Source: Verrucomicrobiales bacterium (GTDB taxonomy: Bacteria; Verrucomicrobiota; Verrucomicrobiia; Verrucomicrobiales; DEV007). From it: 64,000 nucleotides of DNA. The stretch spans positions 63,067 to 127,066 of the forward strand of contig JARGOP010000004.1 in NCBI GenBank assembly GCA_029233965.1, written 5' to 3'. This document shows positions 8,813 through 17,368 of the stretch, piece after piece. Every line of letters starts with the position of its first letter. The stretch's first letter is position 1. The translations under genes were made by a program, and so were the position numbers. The notes beneath the pieces are model-generated. The model was not told the DNA's origin. It ran no database searches and was given only the letters and a program-made list of their open reading frames with translations.

Positions 8813-11800
8813 ATGAAGAAAACTTCGCTTACCCTCCTTTTCAGCTTTCTCACGCTTCCCCTGGCTGCGGCGGAAGTGATCGATTTTAATCGCGACATCC
8901 GTCCGCTTTTATCCAATCGCTGCTTTGCCTGTCATGGACCGGACGAGGCCGAGCGGAAAGCCGACCTCCGACTCGACACACGGGAAGGGGCCCTCATGGA
9001 CCTGGGCGGCTACGCTGCGCTGGCGCCCGGCAACGCCGATGAGAGCGAGTTGTTCTACCGGATCACTCTCGATGCAGACCATGAAGATCTCATGCCCCCC
9101 GAGGGCAAGGGACAGAAATTTACGGAATCCGAAGTGGAACTCATCAAGCGCTGGATCGAGCAGGACGGCCACTACGCGAATCACTGGTCCTACGATAAGC
9201 CGCAACGCCCTGAGGTGCCGACCGGAAAACGATCCGACTGGCCGAAGAACGAGATCGACGATTTCGTTCTCGCCCGTCTCGAAAGCGAAGGTCTCGAGCC
9301 GTCCCCGGAAGCGGACCGTTACGCTCTGGCGCGAAGGGCCTCACTGGACCTCATTGGACTTCCCCCAAGCTGGGAAGAGGTGATTCACTTCGTGAACGAC
9401 GAGTCGCCCGACGCCTACGAAAAATACATCGATCACCTTCTCGCCAAGCCTGCCTATGGCGAACGCTGGGGCCGGGTCTGGCTCGACCTCGCCCGCTACG
9501 CCGACTCCGCCGGCTATGCTGACGACCGGGTCCGGACAATCTGGGCGTATCGCGATTATGTCATCAATGCCTTCAACGCGAACATGCCTTTCGATCAATT
9601 CACGATCGAGCAAATTGCGGGGGACCTTCTTGAAAACCCGACCCGCGACCAGCTCATCGCAACTGCCTTTCATCGCAACACAATGACCAACAGCGAAGGC
9701 GGCACGAATGACGAAGAGTTTCGCAACGAAGCCGTCGTCGACCGGGTCAACACGACGATGGCGACCTGGATGGGCACGACGATGGCCTGCGCCCAGTGCC
9801 ACACCCATAAATTCGACCCCCTGACACACGCCGAATATTTTCAGCTCTTCGACTTCTTCAACCAGAGCGAGGACGCTGACCACAAAGACGAACTGCCGAT
9901 CCTCGATCTCTGGTCGGAGAAACAGGAGCAGGAAAAACAACACTGGCGCGACGAAATTTCCCGCCTCAAAGAAGTCCTCGCGACCCCGACCGAAGCACTC
10001 GCGGCGGAGGAACTCACCTGGCGAAACGGGCTCAGCGAGGAGCCGGCCTGGTCTTCCCTGAAACCCCTTTCCGCGAAAGCGGACAAGATGAACCTCACGA
10101 TCGACGAAGGGGGAACGATCCGGGCCTCCGGTGAAATCGCCGCGACCGACCGCTACCGCATTGAGTTCGCGCTGCCGAATGAGGCGACGACCCTTTCTGC
10201 GCTCCGTCTTGAGATTCCGGCAGATCAGACCTCAAATTTTGTCCTTTCCTCCCTCAGTGCGACATGGATCCCGCCGAAGAACCAACAGCCGGAAGCCCGC
10301 TACGTTCGGGTTTCGCTCCCCGGAAAAGACCGGATTCTTCATCTCGCTGAAATCGAAGTTTTCTCAGGTGAAACCAACCTCGCCCTCTCCGGCACCGCGA
10401 CCCAGAGTTCACTGGGGTCCGGCGGCGAAGCAAAACGGGCAAACGATGGAAACACGGACGGCCTCTATGCCAACCTCTCCGTTTCCCACACCGCGACGGA
10501 GGCCAACCCCTGGCTCGAGATTGATCTCGGAAGACTTCACTCCATTGATCGCATCGCGATCTGGAATCGTACTGACGAAAGCGTGAGCGACCGCCTCAAA
10601 GGGTTCGAAGTCTCGCTTCTCGACGAAGCGCGCAAGCCGATCTGGAAGACAAGCCCTCCCGATCTCCCCGCTCCGAGTCTCGTCCTCACTCCGGGAGGAC
10701 CGGTCCCCGTTTCCTTCGATGCCGTTTACGCAACCCATGAGCAGAAGGGCTTCGAAGCTTCCTCCATTCTCGCCGCGAAGCCGGATCCGAAAAAAGGATG
10801 GGCGATCGCCGGGGGCACCGGAAAAGCGCAGGAGCTGACCTTGACGCGAAAGTCCCCTCTCGAACTCACGGGCGGAAAGTTGGTCCTCACCCTTCCCCAG
10901 GAATCGGAACACAAACAGCATCTCATCCGGCACCTCTCGGCATCCTTCACCAACGCGAAAGAGATCTCCAGTTGGGCGGCGCTCCCGGCTGATGTGCGAA
11001 CTTTCCTGAAGCGGGATGCGAAAGAACTGTCGGAAAAGGACGCGGCGCGAGTTTCCTCCTACTTTCGAAGCATCGCCCCCTCCCTCAGGGAGGAACGAAC
11101 TTCCCTGACAAAACTCGAAAAACAGCTCGCGGAAGCGAAGCCGGAAACCACGGTTCCGATCATGCGGGATCTGCCGCCTGAAAAACATCGCAAGACTTTT
11201 GTGCAACTCCGCGGCAGCTACCTGAGTCCCGGCGAAGAGGTTTCGGCAGGAGTTCCCGCCGCTTTCCACCCGCTTGAGGAAGGGGTCAAGCGCGACCGCC
11301 TCGCCCTCGCGAAGTGGCTCATCGACGACGACAACCCCCTCACCGCCCGTGTCATCGTGAACCGCTACTGGGAAGAGCTCTTTGGAATCGGTATCGTCGA
11401 GACGAGCGAAGAGTTCGGTTCCCAGGGAGAGCCGCCTTCTCATCCCGACCTTCTCGACTGGCTTGCGGTCGAGCTCCATGAAAACGGCTGGGACACGAAG
11501 CAGTTGCTTCGCAAGATCGCCCTCTCCGCGACCTACCGCCAGTCTTCGAAGACGACGACGAAAGCTCACGATGCCGATCCATACAACCGCCTCCTCGCAC
11601 GCGGCCCGCGTTTCCGCCTCTCCGCCGAACAGGTTCGCGACAACGCCCTCGCCGTGAGCGGGCTGCTCAGCGACAAGATGCACGGTCCCCCGGTCAAGCC
11701 ACCCCAGCCGGAAATGGGCCTGAAGGCTGCCTTCGGAAGCGCAACCGACTGGGCCGACAGCAAAGGAGAGGACCGCTATCGCCGGGCGATCTACACTTCA

Positions 11801-12235
11801 TGGCGACGGAGCAACCCCTACCCTTCCATGGCTACCTTCGACGCGCCGAATCGAGAAGTCTGCACGGTGCGCCGGGGTCGCACGAACACGCCGCTGCAAT
11901 CGCTCGTCACCCTGAACGATCCTGTCTACGTCGAAGCCGCGCAGGCTCTGGGGAGGCGGGCTCTCAGCGACGGAGGTGAATCGCTCGATGCGAAGATCAC
12001 CTTTGCGATCCGCGAGAGTCTCGCCAGAGATCCAAAACCGGAGGAACTCGCCAGACTCCGCGACCTTTTCCAGTCGGCGAGAAACGAGTATGCCGCGATC
12101 CCTGACATGGCCACTGAAATCGCCGCGAATCCTCTCGGAGCGCTTCCGGAGGGAGCCGACGCGATCGACCAAGCCGCGTGGACCATCGTTGCGAACGTTA
12201 TCCTGAACCTCGATGAAGTTTTCCTGAAACGCTAA
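8813..12235 (+). CDS. secreted PSCyt1/DUF1549/DUF1553 protein with discoidin-like domain
   Basis: Large planctomycete/verrucomicrobial-type secreted protein of 1140 residues. It has a signal peptide (residues 1-20), then a Planctomycete cytochrome C domain with the haem motif C37-F-A-C40-H41 and a possible axial Met in LMPPEG near residue 93. DUF1549 spans about residues 145-360 and contains AQCHTHKFDP, a second CxxCH-like site (CAQCH). A discoidin/F5/8-type C-like region covers about 490-620 (WLEIDLGRLHSIDRIAIWN), and DUF1553 about 840-1100. These proteins are repeatedly found with DUF1501 proteins and sulfatases and are thought to take part in extracellular polymer degradation, but no enzymatic activity is established. 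The DUF1501 gene follows after 12 bp, forming a standard two-gene unit. Confidence 0.93.
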   Translation: MKKTSLTLLFSFLTLPLAAAEVIDFNRDIRPLLSNRCFACHGPDEAERKADLRLDTREGALMDLGGYAALAPGNADESELFYRITLDADHEDLMPPEGKGQKFTESEVELIKRWIEQDGHYANHWSYDKPQRPEVPTGKRSDWPKNEIDDFVLARLESEGLEPSPEADRYALARRASLDLIGLPPSWEEVIHFVNDESPDAYEKYIDHLLAKPAYGERWGRVWLDLARYADSAGYADDRVRTIWAYRDYVINAFNANMPFDQFTIEQIAGDLLENPTRDQLIATAFHRNTMTNSEGGTNDEEFRNEAVVDRVNTTMATWMGTTMACAQCHTHKFDPLTHAEYFQLFDFFNQSEDADHKDELPILDLWSEKQEQEKQHWRDEISRLKEVLATPTEALAAEELTWRNGLSEEPAWSSLKPLSAKADKMNLTIDEGGTIRASGEIAATDRYRIEFALPNEATTLSALRLEIPADQTSNFVLSSLSATWIPPKNQQPEARYVRVSLPGKDRILHLAEIEVFSGETNLALSGTATQSSLGSGGEAKRANDGNTDGLYANLSVSHTATEANPWLEIDLGRLHSIDRIAIWNRTDESVSDRLKGFEVSLLDEARKPIWKTSPPDLPAPSLVLTPGGPVPVSFDAVYATHEQKGFEASSILAAKPDPKKGWAIAGGTGKAQELTLTRKSPLELTGGKLVLTLPQESEHKQHLIRHLSASFTNAKEISSWAALPADVRTFLKRDAKELSEKDAARVSSYFRSIAPSLREERTSLTKLEKQLAEAKPETTVPIMRDLPPEKHRKTFVQLRGSYLSPGEEVSAGVPAAFHPLEEGVKRDRLALAKWLIDDDNPLTARVIVNRYWEELFGIGIVETSEEFGSQGEPPSHPDLLDWLAVELHENGWDTKQLLRKIALSATYRQSSKTTTKAHDADPYNRLLARGPRFRLSAEQVRDNALAVSGLLSDKMHGPPVKPPQPEMGLKAAFGSATDWADSKGEDRYRRAIYTSWRRSNPYPSMATFDAPNREVCTVRRGRTNTPLQSLVTLNDPVYVEAAQALGRRALSDGGESLDAKITFAIRESLARDPKPEELARLRDLFQSARNEYAAIPDMATEIAANPLGALPEGADAIDQAAWTIVANVILNLDEVFLKR

Positions 12236-12247
12236 GGACCCACGATC

Positions 12248-13693
12248 ATGAATCCCCAGCTCGAACGCATTCAGTTTCAAACCCGCCGGCATTTTCTTCG
12301 CCACTCCACGGCGGGACTTGGAGGCATCGCCCTCAACGCGATGATGGCCAACGATCTCGCGCGGGGAGCAGCGCCGGAACCGCTCTCGGAAAAGAAACCG
12401 CACTTCGCCGCGAAAGCGAAGCGGGTCATCTACCTGCACATGACCGGTTCGCCTCCGAACCTCGACCTCTTCGACTACAAACCCGAGCTGTCGAAATTCG
12501 ACGGGAAGGATTGCCCGGACGAGTTTCTCGAAGGCAAAACCTTCGCTTTCACCTCCGGTACCCCCAAGCTCATGGGCTCACCGCGGGAATGGTCGCAACA
12601 CGGGAAGAGCGGCATGTGGATGTCCGATGCCGTGCCTCACTTTCACGGCATCGCCGACGATCTCTGCATGGTGCACTCAATGCACACCGATCAGTTCAAT
12701 CACGCTCCCGCCGAGCTCCTCGTCTACACCGGCTCGCCACGGGCGGGACGTCCTTCGCTCGGTTCGTGGGCGACTTACGGACTGGGAAGCGAAAATGAAA
12801 ACCTGCCCGGCTTTGTCGTCCTGATTTCCAGCGGGGTGCAGCCAAACGGAGGCAAGGCCTCATTCGGGTCCGGCTTTCTGCCTTCGGTCTATCAGGGGGT
12901 CCAATGCCGCTCCAAGGGAGACCCGGTTCTCTACTCTTCGAACCCCCCGGGAATGGATCGCGAGATGCGCCGCAAAACGCTCGATGCAATCCGCGACCTC
13001 AACGAGCTGCAGGCATCAGAAATGGGGCACCCCGAAACCCTGACACGCATCTCACAGTACGAGCTCGCCTTCCGCATGCAAACCGCCGTGCCGGAAGTGA
13101 TGGATATTTCGAAGGAGTCGCCGAAAACGCTCGAAACCTACGGAGCGGTACCCGGTGAGGCCAGCCTCGCCAACAACTGCCTTCTCGCGCGGCGGCTCGT
13201 GGAATCCGGCGTCCGTTTCGTGCAGCTTTTTGACTGGGGCTGGGACTTTCACGGCACCCGGGCCGACTCCGGGATCACCGACGGGCTCACGAAGAAATGC
13301 GCGACGATGGACAAGCCGGTCGCGGCTCTCATCAATGACCTGAAGGAACGCGGGCTTCTCGACGAAACGCTCATCGTCTGGGGCGGTGAGTTCGGGCGCA
13401 CCCCCTTCCGCGAAGGACGCACCGCCAATTCAGACGTGCTTGGTCGCGATCACTTTCCGGATGCCTTCACGATGTGGATGGCCGGAGGCGGCGTGAAAGG
13501 CGGGCTCGACTACGGGGCCTCGGATGAGCTGGGCTTCTCCGTCGCCGAGAAGCCGGTCCACGTGCACGATCTCCAGGCTACGATTCTGCATCAGTTAGGC
13601 TTTGACCACGAGCAATTGACCTATCGCTTTCAGGGACGCGACTTCCGCCTCACCGACGTACACGGCCACGTCGTGAAGGATCTGCTTTCTTAA
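12248..13693 (+). CDS. DUF1501 domain protein, Tat-exported
   Basis: Secreted member of the DUF1501 family, which has the alkaline phosphatase/sulfatase-like fold. The 481-residue protein starts with a twin-arginine type signal containing TRRHFLRHSTAGLGGIAL at about residues 13-30. Family blocks visible are YLHMTGSPPNLDLFDYKP, SDAVPHF, MHTDQFNHAPAE and the C-terminal VWGGEFGRTPF and GRDHFPDAF, which carry the conserved metal-site-like residues. The gene starts 12 bp after the PSCyt1/DUF1553 gene and ends just before a REP-like repeat, so the two genes form one transcription unit. Export through Tat suggests folding with a cofactor or metal in the cytoplasm. The enzymatic role is undefined. 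Confidence 0.92.
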   Translation: MNPQLERIQFQTRRHFLRHSTAGLGGIALNAMMANDLARGAAPEPLSEKKPHFAAKAKRVIYLHMTGSPPNLDLFDYKPELSKFDGKDCPDEFLEGKTFAFTSGTPKLMGSPREWSQHGKSGMWMSDAVPHFHGIADDLCMVHSMHTDQFNHAPAELLVYTGSPRAGRPSLGSWATYGLGSENENLPGFVVLISSGVQPNGGKASFGSGFLPSVYQGVQCRSKGDPVLYSSNPPGMDREMRRKTLDAIRDLNELQASEMGHPETLTRISQYELAFRMQTAVPEVMDISKESPKTLETYGAVPGEASLANNCLLARRLVESGVRFVQLFDWGWDFHGTRADSGITDGLTKKCATMDKPVAALINDLKERGLLDETLIVWGGEFGRTPFREGRTANSDVLGRDHFPDAFTMWMAGGGVKGGLDYGASDELGFSVAEKPVHVHDLQATILHQLGFDHEQLTYRFQGRDFRLTDVHGHVVKDLLS

Positions 13694-13696
13694 AAG

Positions 13697-13774
13697 GTTG
13701 GGGTAGGGCCTTCAGGCCCTTACGATGCCCCGGGGCCGGACCGATGAAGAAAGGGCTGAAGCCCTCACTCCAAC
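13697..13774. repeat. REP-like inverted repeat, copy A
   Basis: A 78-bp imperfect palindrome between the convergent DUF1501 and sulfatase genes. The left arm begins GTTGGGGTAGGGCCTTCAGG and the right arm ends GGGCTGAAGCCCTCACTCCAAC; the arms are about 23 bases each with a few mismatches. A second copy with the same arms and a similar GC-rich centre is at 49815-49890. It is probably a dispersed REP/BIME-type element; it could also act as a bidirectional terminator here. Confidence 0.7.
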
Positions 13775-13790
13775 AGCAAAGATCGTCCCG

Positions 13791-15980
13791 CTACTCGCCG
13801 TAGACGGGCGGCTTCCAATCTTTCGGAAGTTTACCCTGAGGGCGAACGCCATAGGCTCCAGCCGGAATGGGATGATCTTCGGCGGTCTGCAACGGAAGAT
13901 CGTCTGGGAGGTGCTTGATCTTGAAATCTTTGTATTGAATCGTCATCGCAGGACCGACATGCACCTGCACCGCAAGGACGCCTTCGAGAGAGCGACCCTC
14001 TCTATCGAGGTCGATCAGGTCAGCGGTCTGATGACCATTGATCCAGTGCTGATGGTGGTTCCCTTTCACGAGAACGCGATACTCGTGCCACTCGTTCGCG
14101 GGAAATTCCTTCACCGGCATCGTGCCGATGACCCACGGCTGCCCCTCTTCATCTACAATGACCTTCTCGCCCGTGTGGGAAAGGATGCGGCGGCCCTTTT
14201 CCTCATAGAGCATCCCGTTGTAATTCGGATTGTTCGCGACGACGTCACACTGGTAGCCGGTCACGATATCGAGGTCGATTTCCGGAGCTGACTTGCCGCG
14301 ATACTGCAGACCACTGTTGCCGCCCTCGGTGACTTTCACCTTCACCCGCAGGTCGAAGTTTTGGATCGTTGATCCTTTCCAGGTAATGAACCGGTTCATC
14401 TTGAGGGAACCGTCCGTCACTCCGGTAAGGATTCCGTCTTTGAGCGACCAGTATTTTGGATCGCCGTCCCACTGACTCTTCAGGTTTCGACCCGCGAGAA
14501 GATTCACGAATCCATCCTGTCCGGGCTTCACCGTCACCGCGGCGGACGCCTCCGGGTGCGGGACGGTCGAGGCCGTGAAAGGCTGCTTGAGAGGATCAAG
14601 CGGGCCTCCGAGCTCGGCGACCCGGGCCGTGGTGCGGTCGCGCATTTCTTTCAGCGTTTCCGCAAAGGCTGCATCGCCCGCCAGATTCACGAGTTCATCA
14701 GGGTCGTTTTCGAGATCGTGAAGGAACTCGTAATTGTCGTGGTCAAAGTAGCGGACATACTTGAATTTCGCATTCCGCAGTCCCTCGAAAGCGGGGATGC
14801 GGTTTCGGACCGCGAAGTGCTCGTGAAAGGACTCCGTTCGCCAGTCATCGGGCGTATTCGCTTCGACGATCGGCTTGAGACTGTGCCCCTGATAACGATC
14901 CGGAATTTCCACTCCGGCCCAGTCGAGGAAGGTGGCGGGCAGGTCGAGATTGAGGGCGATCGATTCGGTGACCTTGCCCTTTTCTTCATCGGCGACGCGG
15001 GGATCATGGACGATGAGGGGAACGCGGAGCGACTCTTCGTAGTGTGACCACTTTCCGGCGAAGCCGCGATTCCCCATATGGTAACCGTTGTCCGCCGAGT
15101 ACACTATGATCGTGTTATCGGCGAGGCCTGCTTCCTCCAGCGCTTCCTGGAAACGCCCGATCGCACCGTCGATACCGGTCACCATGCGATAGTAGGCCCG
15201 CATGTTCGTCTGATACTTTTCATCCGTATTCCAGCGCCAGAAGTAGCGCTCGCGATTGATCGTCGTTTTCAGAAAGTCAGGCTGGCTCTCGAAAATGGCA
15301 GGATCGTTGAGACGAGGGGGATACATCTCGATATCGTCGTAGAGCCCATCGACGGCACGCGGCCACGGAAAGTGACCAATCCCGGGGCGGCGGTCGCTGT
15401 CCTCCGCATGACAGGCGTTGAACCACATGTTGAGGGCGAAAGGCTTGTCTTTCGGCTGGTTCCTGATGAACTCGATCCCGCGATCGACGATTACCTCGGT
15501 CTCATGGCGGAGCGTCCCATCGGGCTGTTCCTTGTAAAACGGATTGCGCCCAATCGCCTCGAACTCGTCAAAGTGAGAAGCCTCATCATACCCCTTTGGC
15601 ATCTTCGCATGCCACTTGCCGAAGTAACCGGTGCGGTAGCCGTTTTCGCGAAGGATATCAGAGTAGAGCGTCTCGACTGCATCCGGTCGCGCCTGATCAG
15701 GATTGTCCGGCGTCCCGTAGCTGCGCCCGGTGAGGCCACTCAGAATGGTGGTCCGGCTCACCCAGCAAATGGAATGACTGACGAAGGCATTTTCAAAACG
15801 AATGCCGCCCTCGGCAAGCGCATCGATGTTGGGAGTCTGCACGATGGGGTTTCCGTAACAACCGATCGTGCTCGTGGTCTGATCGTCCGTGAAGAAGAAA
15901 ACGATGTTGGGGCGATCATCCGCGAAAAGACTGCCGACCGAGAGCACGAAGGCACCAAGGAGAGTGAAAAGGGGTTTCAT
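13791..15980 (-). CDS. sulfatase fused to DUF1080 (3-keto-disaccharide hydrolase-like) domain
   Basis: Secreted two-domain enzyme of 729 residues. The start at 15980 (MKPLFTLLG) gives a clean signal peptide of about 20 residues; an upstream in-frame ATG at 16016 would bury it. The sulfatase domain (about 23-480) has the metal-binding TDDQ near residue 31 and the formylglycine motif at C72-W-V-S-R76. The canonical consensus is C-x-P-S-R, so Val replaces Pro. The C-terminal DUF1080 domain (about 510-715) carries GNSGLQYRG and the HEYRVLVKGNHHQHWINGHQT block; the fold is concanavalin-like and the family includes 3-keto-glycoside hydrolases. The fusion suggests desulfation and glycan binding or cleavage on the same polysaccharide. 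The gene is convergent with DUF1501 across repeat copy A. Confidence 0.92.
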   Translation of the reverse strand: MKPLFTLLGAFVLSVGSLFADDRPNIVFFFTDDQTTSTIGCYGNPIVQTPNIDALAEGGIRFENAFVSHSICWVSRTTILSGLTGRSYGTPDNPDQARPDAVETLYSDILRENGYRTGYFGKWHAKMPKGYDEASHFDEFEAIGRNPFYKEQPDGTLRHETEVIVDRGIEFIRNQPKDKPFALNMWFNACHAEDSDRRPGIGHFPWPRAVDGLYDDIEMYPPRLNDPAIFESQPDFLKTTINRERYFWRWNTDEKYQTNMRAYYRMVTGIDGAIGRFQEALEEAGLADNTIIVYSADNGYHMGNRGFAGKWSHYEESLRVPLIVHDPRVADEEKGKVTESIALNLDLPATFLDWAGVEIPDRYQGHSLKPIVEANTPDDWRTESFHEHFAVRNRIPAFEGLRNAKFKYVRYFDHDNYEFLHDLENDPDELVNLAGDAAFAETLKEMRDRTTARVAELGGPLDPLKQPFTASTVPHPEASAAVTVKPGQDGFVNLLAGRNLKSQWDGDPKYWSLKDGILTGVTDGSLKMNRFITWKGSTIQNFDLRVKVKVTEGGNSGLQYRGKSAPEIDLDIVTGYQCDVVANNPNYNGMLYEEKGRRILSHTGEKVIVDEEGQPWVIGTMPVKEFPANEWHEYRVLVKGNHHQHWINGHQTADLIDLDREGRSLEGVLAVQVHVGPAMTIQYKDFKIKHLPDDLPLQTAEDHPIPAGAYGVRPQGKLPKDWKPPVYGE

Positions 15981-16145
15981 AAGCCTGAATGAACCGGATT
16001 TGATGGATTCAAGCAATCAGCAAAGTAGGAGACTATGAGCCATTTTTGACGGGAATCGCACGAATTGTATCTCCGCCCTGGCAGAGATTGAATCAAGCCG
16101 GGTAAAATTCTTTCCCTTTTCGATCCCCTCGTGTTTCAATTGGGG

Positions 16146-16526
16146 ATGACCTTAATTAATTCCCCTCAAGCACCCGCCGCCGTTGGCCCCTACTCTCACG
16201 CCGCCCAGGTCGGGAACGTTCTTTTCTGCTCCGGCCAGATTCCGCTCGATCCTGAAACGATGAAAATCGTCGACGGCGGGATCGAAGCTCAGACGAAACA
16301 GGTCCTCGCCAACATCAAGGCGCTCCTCACCACGGTCGGGGCCAGCTTTGGAAATGTTGCCAAGTGCACCATTTTCCTGACCGACCTCGGTGACTTCGCG
16401 ACGGTCAATGGACTCTACGAAGAAGCCTTCGGAAAGCACAAGCCGGCCCGTTCCACGATCCAGGTCGCGGCGCTTCCTCTCGGCGCCAACGTCGAGATTG
16501 AGTGCATCGTGGAAATGCCGATCTGA
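16146..16526 (+). CDS. ridA: RidA family enamine/imine deaminase
   Basis: Small cytoplasmic protein (126 residues) that hydrolyses reactive enamine/imine intermediates such as 2-aminoacrylate produced by PLP enzymes. The signature blocks are present: INSPQAPAAVGPYSHA at the N-terminus, FCSGQIPLDP, the conserved Arg in KPARSTIQVAALPLGANVEIECI and the final VEMPI. I use the ATG at 16146; a GTG at 16131 would add five residues not seen in the family. It is 18 bp upstream of the SASA esterase gene on the same strand. Confidence 0.93.
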   Translation: MTLINSPQAPAAVGPYSHAAQVGNVLFCSGQIPLDPETMKIVDGGIEAQTKQVLANIKALLTTVGASFGNVAKCTIFLTDLGDFATVNGLYEEAFGKHKPARSTIQVAALPLGANVEIECIVEMPI

Positions 16527-16544
16527 TCTTTTCCCGTCATTCGA

Positions 16545-17309
16545 ATGCGCCTCTGGCTCACCGTCCTCGCCGCGCTCTTTCTCACTCTCTCCCTTCGGGG
16601 GGATGAAGTGGAAAGAAGTATCGACGTCTACCTCCTCATCGGACAGTCGAACATGGCGGGAAGGGCGGAACTCAGCGAATCCGATCGGGGTCCCATCGCG
16701 GGAGCCCTCCTTTTCAACGGCGAAGGCGAATGGGAACCGGCGGAGAATCCTCTCAACCGTTTTTCGACGATCCGGAAAGACATCAAGATGCAGCGCATGG
16801 GTCCCGGCTATGGGTTTGCCCGGGGCATGCATGTGCTCGATCCGGGCCGGGAAATCGGTCTCGTCGTGAATGCGAAAGGAGGCTCAGCCGTTGCTGAATG
16901 GCAGCCGGATCAGGTGTTCTTCGCGGAGGCGGTCGCAAGGACCAAAGCAGCTCTCGAAATGCCCGGCACAACGCTGAAAGGGATTCTCTGGCACCAGGGT
17001 GAGGCGGATGTTTCCAATGAAAACTACCTCAGGGAGCTCGCCCATGTCATTGCGGAACTCCGCCGCGCACTGGATGCCGACAACGTCCCCTTCGTGGCCG
17101 GACAACTCTTTGCCCCGTCCGATCAACCCGCAAGGATCGGATTCAACGAGAGGCTGACTGAAATTCACAAATACATTCCGGATTCCGCTTACGTCAGCTC
17201 GGAAACGCTGACCGCCACAGACACCGCCCACTTTGATTCCCCGAGTATGCGACTGCTTGGACTGCGCTACGCCGAGCGCATGATTTCGCTCCGGAGACAA
17301 GGTGAGTAG
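16545..17309 (+). CDS. secreted SASA-domain carbohydrate esterase
   Basis: SGNH-fold esterase of the sialate O-acetylesterase/acetyl-xylan esterase type (SASA domain), 254 residues with an 18-residue signal peptide. The nucleophile motif is GQSNMAGR with Ser35, the oxyanion region is VNAKGGSAVAEW, and the conserved ILWHQGEADVS block follows; the C-terminal DTAHFDSPSMRLLGLRYAE provides the Asp-x-x-His pair. Such enzymes remove acetyl groups from complex polysaccharides. It sits between two sulfatase genes, which supports a shared role in removing sulfate and acetyl decorations. Likely co-transcribed with ridA (18-bp gap). Confidence 0.9.
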   Translation: MRLWLTVLAALFLTLSLRGDEVERSIDVYLLIGQSNMAGRAELSESDRGPIAGALLFNGEGEWEPAENPLNRFSTIRKDIKMQRMGPGYGFARGMHVLDPGREIGLVVNAKGGSAVAEWQPDQVFFAEAVARTKAALEMPGTTLKGILWHQGEADVSNENYLRELAHVIAELRRALDADNVPFVAGQLFAPSDQPARIGFNERLTEIHKYIPDSAYVSSETLTATDTAHFDSPSMRLLGLRYAERMISLRRQGE

Positions 17310-17368
17310 CTCCTGAGTTCCCTGTTCACGCTCTTGTCGCGAGGGACGAAAAAAGGCAGGCTCGACAC

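Noticed and set aside
10409..11683. 424-codon minus-strand frame inside the DUF1553 gene
   Set aside because: Antisense shadow of a conserved domain protein; no recognisable motif, signal peptide or ribosome-binding site.
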